Of a stretch of DNA of 6,826 nt, positions 5,869-6,826 are shown in pieces. Each line of letters begins with the position of its first letter. The stretch's first letter is position 1. The stretch covers positions 1-6,826 of the forward strand of contig JAFQNM010000195.1 of NCBI GenBank assembly GCA_017395885.1, in the 5' to 3' direction. The position numbers were made by a program, and so were the translations under genes. Below the pieces are notes generated by a model. It ran no database searches. It was given only the letters and a program-made list of their open reading frames with translations, and was not told the DNA's origin. This stretch comes from Clostridia bacterium. Its GTDB lineage: Bacteria; Bacillota; Clostridia; Oscillospirales; CAG-272.

Positions 5869-6141
5869 TCAGTTAACCTTATCCTTAAGCTTGGAGCCTG
5901 CGGAGAAAGCGGGATACTTGCAAGCTGCGATCTTGATCTCTGCACCTGTTGCAGGGTTACGACCGATTCTCTCTGCTCTTTCCTTAACCTCGAAAGTACC
6001 GAATCCGATGAGCTGTACCTTTTCGCCCTGAGCGAGAGCATCCTCAATAGATTCAAGAACTGCTGCAACGGCAGCCTCTGCACCCTTCTTTGTGAGATCA
6101 GTCTTAGCAGCAACTGCCTCGATAAGCTGAGTCTTGTTCAT
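5869..6141 (-). CDS. hup: HU family DNA-binding protein
   Basis: HU is a small histone-like protein that binds and bends DNA as a dimer and shapes the nucleoid. The product has 90 residues, the standard HU length. It begins [11 protein letters not shown] with the two-helix dimerisation part (about 1-40), then the GFGTFEV strand (46-52), then the DNA-binding arm with R61-N62-P63, where the proline is the one that intercalates in HU proteins. A typical [11 protein letters not shown] ending follows. The ATG is preceded by GAAAGGAAA (6158-6150). The gene has its own promoter and is followed by a hairpin, so it is probably expressed mostly as a single-gene transcript with some read-through into yabO. 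Its position between mazG and yabO differs from Bacillus subtilis, where HU (hbs) lies elsewhere. Confidence 0.97.
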   Translation of the reverse strand: MNKTQLIEAVAAKTDLTKKGAEAAVAAVLESIEDALAQGEKVQLIGFGTFEVKERAERIGRNPATGAEIKIAACKYPAFSAGSKLKDKVN

Positions 6142-6199
6142 GTTAATAGTTTCCTTTCAAATTATGATTCTTTTGCCTTAGTAGGCTTTGACCTTAGTT

Positions 6200-6228
6200 A
6201 GTATAACACTATTTAATTAATTTGGCAA
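6200..6228 (-). promoter_or_regulatory. Strong sigma-A-type promoter for hup
   Basis: On the minus strand, TTGCCA (6228-6223) is separated by exactly 17 nt from TATACT (6205-6200). A TGT directly before the -10 gives an extended -10. A-tracts upstream (minus-strand AAAAAAA and AAAAA, between about 6229 and 6248) could act as an UP element. Transcription would start near 6193, leaving a leader of about 50 nt before the hup ATG at 6141. The motif match is seen directly; activity is inferred. A separate strong promoter fits the high demand for HU. Confidence 0.72.
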
Positions 6229-6240
6229 TAGTTTTTGCCA
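6223..6240. repeat. Perfect inverted repeat TGGCAA-N6-TTGCCA over the hup -35 box
   Basis: The two 6-bp arms (6223-6228 and 6235-6240) are exact reverse complements around a 6-bp centre. One arm coincides with the -35 hexamer of the hup promoter. This is the layout of a dimeric repressor operator, but I do not recognise a known regulator's site. It could also be chance in AT-rich DNA, or a small plus-strand hairpin, since seven T follow on that strand. Confidence 0.45.
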
Positions 6241-6297
6241 TTTTTTTGTTCAAAATATTGATTATTGATGAAAAAAATAACGATTTTCAGTTAATTT

Positions 6298-6826
6298 TCA
6301 AAGTTCCTCAAAGCTTTCTATAAAACGGTCTGTCCGACCGGAAAGCAACGCCTCAAGATCAAGGTCTCTCATCTGAGCAAGAGCACAGATAGCAAAAAGC
6401 GCTTCACCGATCTTTTCATCAGAGGTAGCCTTTCCTTCTGCAAGAGCACAGGATACCTTCTCCCATGCTTCATCCTCAGTTGCCGTGCCGTAGCCAAATT
6501 TTGAGAGTGCCTTTCCCTGCACCTTCTCGGCTCTGAGCAGAGATGGCATATAGGGTGGAACTCTTTTAAGTACGTCTGAGGGGGAATCAAGCTTTTTCTC
6601 TTCTTTTTTGATATTATCCCAATTGACAATGACCTCATCACTGTCGGAAACTACGGTATCTGCAAAAACGTGAGGATGGCGAACGATCATTTTATGGGTT
6701 ATGTCATTAACAACGTCGCCCATATCAAATCTTCCCTCCTCCTTTTCGATGCGTGCATGAAACACCACCTGAAAAAGCAGGTCTCCCAGCTCTTCACGGA
6801 GGAGCACGGGATCAGATTTATCAATA
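6298..6826 (-). CDS. mazG: Nucleoside triphosphate pyrophosphohydrolase MazG, C-terminal part (5' end outside window)
   Basis: MazG hydrolyses NTPs or dNTPs to the monophosphate and pyrophosphate in the cytoplasm, a house-cleaning role. About 175 residues are visible. The frame stays open to the window edge (I-D-K-S-D-P before the GTG at 6807), so that GTG is internal. The fragment starts inside the first MazG domain with REELGDLLFQ, which carries the E-x-x-D metal-binding half, followed by the family-typical EEGRF, RHPHVFAD, W(D)NIKKEE and PSLLRAEKVQ segments. The linker and second domain (from DEAWEKV to the end) are short, and their acidic motif is eroded (EKIGEALFA where EELGDLLFA is usual). 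The TGA stop is followed by 156 nt before hup. In Bacillus the corresponding gene (yabN) also precedes yabO. Identification is firm. Whether an N-terminal methylase domain is present, as in YabN, cannot be seen. Confidence 0.93.
   Translation of the reverse strand, partial: IDKSDPVLLREELGDLLFQVVFHARIEKEEGRFDMGDVVNDITHKMIVRHPHVFADTVVSDSDEVIVNWDNIKKEEKKLDSPSDVLKRVPPYMPSLLRAEKVQGKALSKFGYGTATEDEAWEKVSCALAEGKATSDEKIGEALFAICALAQMRDLDLEALLSGRTDRFIESFEEL

Noticed and set aside
6223..6240. Sigma-54 promoter (TGGCA...TTGC) at the hup palindrome
   Set aside because: The GG and GC are separated by 11 nt rather than the strict 10, the sequence is a simple palindrome, and a much better sigma-A promoter overlaps it.
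6241..6297. A possible terminator for mazG (TAAC...GTTA followed by a run of seven T on the minus strand)
   Set aside because: The stem would be only 4 bp with an 8-nt loop, too weak to call as a terminator.

Overview
This window reads as a piece of chromosome from an anaerobic, fibre-degrading member of the Clostridia (Firmicutes/Bacillota), most like gut or rumen Ruminococcus-type bacteria. Three things suggest this. The yabN/mazG-yabO-yabP-yabQ-divIC neighbourhood is typical of endospore-forming Firmicutes and their relatives, and here an HU gene is inserted after mazG. An RnfC-type gene is present, which is usual in anaerobes. Two glycoside hydrolase family 43 (GH43) genes point to plant polysaccharide use. 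The genus is inference. All supported genes lie on the minus strand, so transcription runs from high to low coordinates and genes are described in that order. Plus-strand reading frames all look like shadows.

Region 1 (6826 to about 4421) is a housekeeping, sporulation and division cluster: the 3' part of mazG (nucleotide pyrophosphohydrolase), hup (HU nucleoid protein) with its own strong-looking promoter, rqcP/yabO (S4 protein of ribosome quality control), yabP and yabQ (sporulation), and divIC (septum formation). A hairpin after hup probably works as a leaky terminator. A candidate sporulation sigma-E promoter lies between yabO and yabP, directly ahead of the two genes that are sporulation-specific in Bacillus. 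A strong intrinsic terminator closes the cluster after divIC.

Region 2 (about 4411 to 1434) has a new sigma-A-type promoter followed by two paralogous GH43 enzymes, each with a C-terminal F5/8-type-C-like (discoidin-like) beta-sandwich domain. Neither has a signal peptide once the correct start is chosen, so both are predicted to work in the cytoplasm on imported oligosaccharides, probably arabino- or xylo-oligosaccharides. They look like a tandem duplication. No transporter or regulator lies beside them in this window.

Region 3 (1416 to 1) holds an RnfC-type iron-sulfur flavoprotein gene. It begins only 17 nt after the second GH43 gene, from a TTG codon with a strong Shine-Dalgarno sequence. 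The first codons of another gene overlap or abut its 3' end and run off the left edge. The close spacing suggests the GH43 genes and the rnfC-led genes are at least partly co-transcribed.

I found no CRISPR array, phage, insertion sequence, tRNA or rRNA, and no clearly new biological system. The most useful leads are the sigma-E-like promoter, the coupling of GH43 genes to rnfC, the altered flavin-region motifs of this RnfC, the eroded second MazG domain, and the palindrome over the hup -35 box. No gene-free stretch reaches 300 bases; the longest, 156 bases between mazG and hup, is accounted for below.
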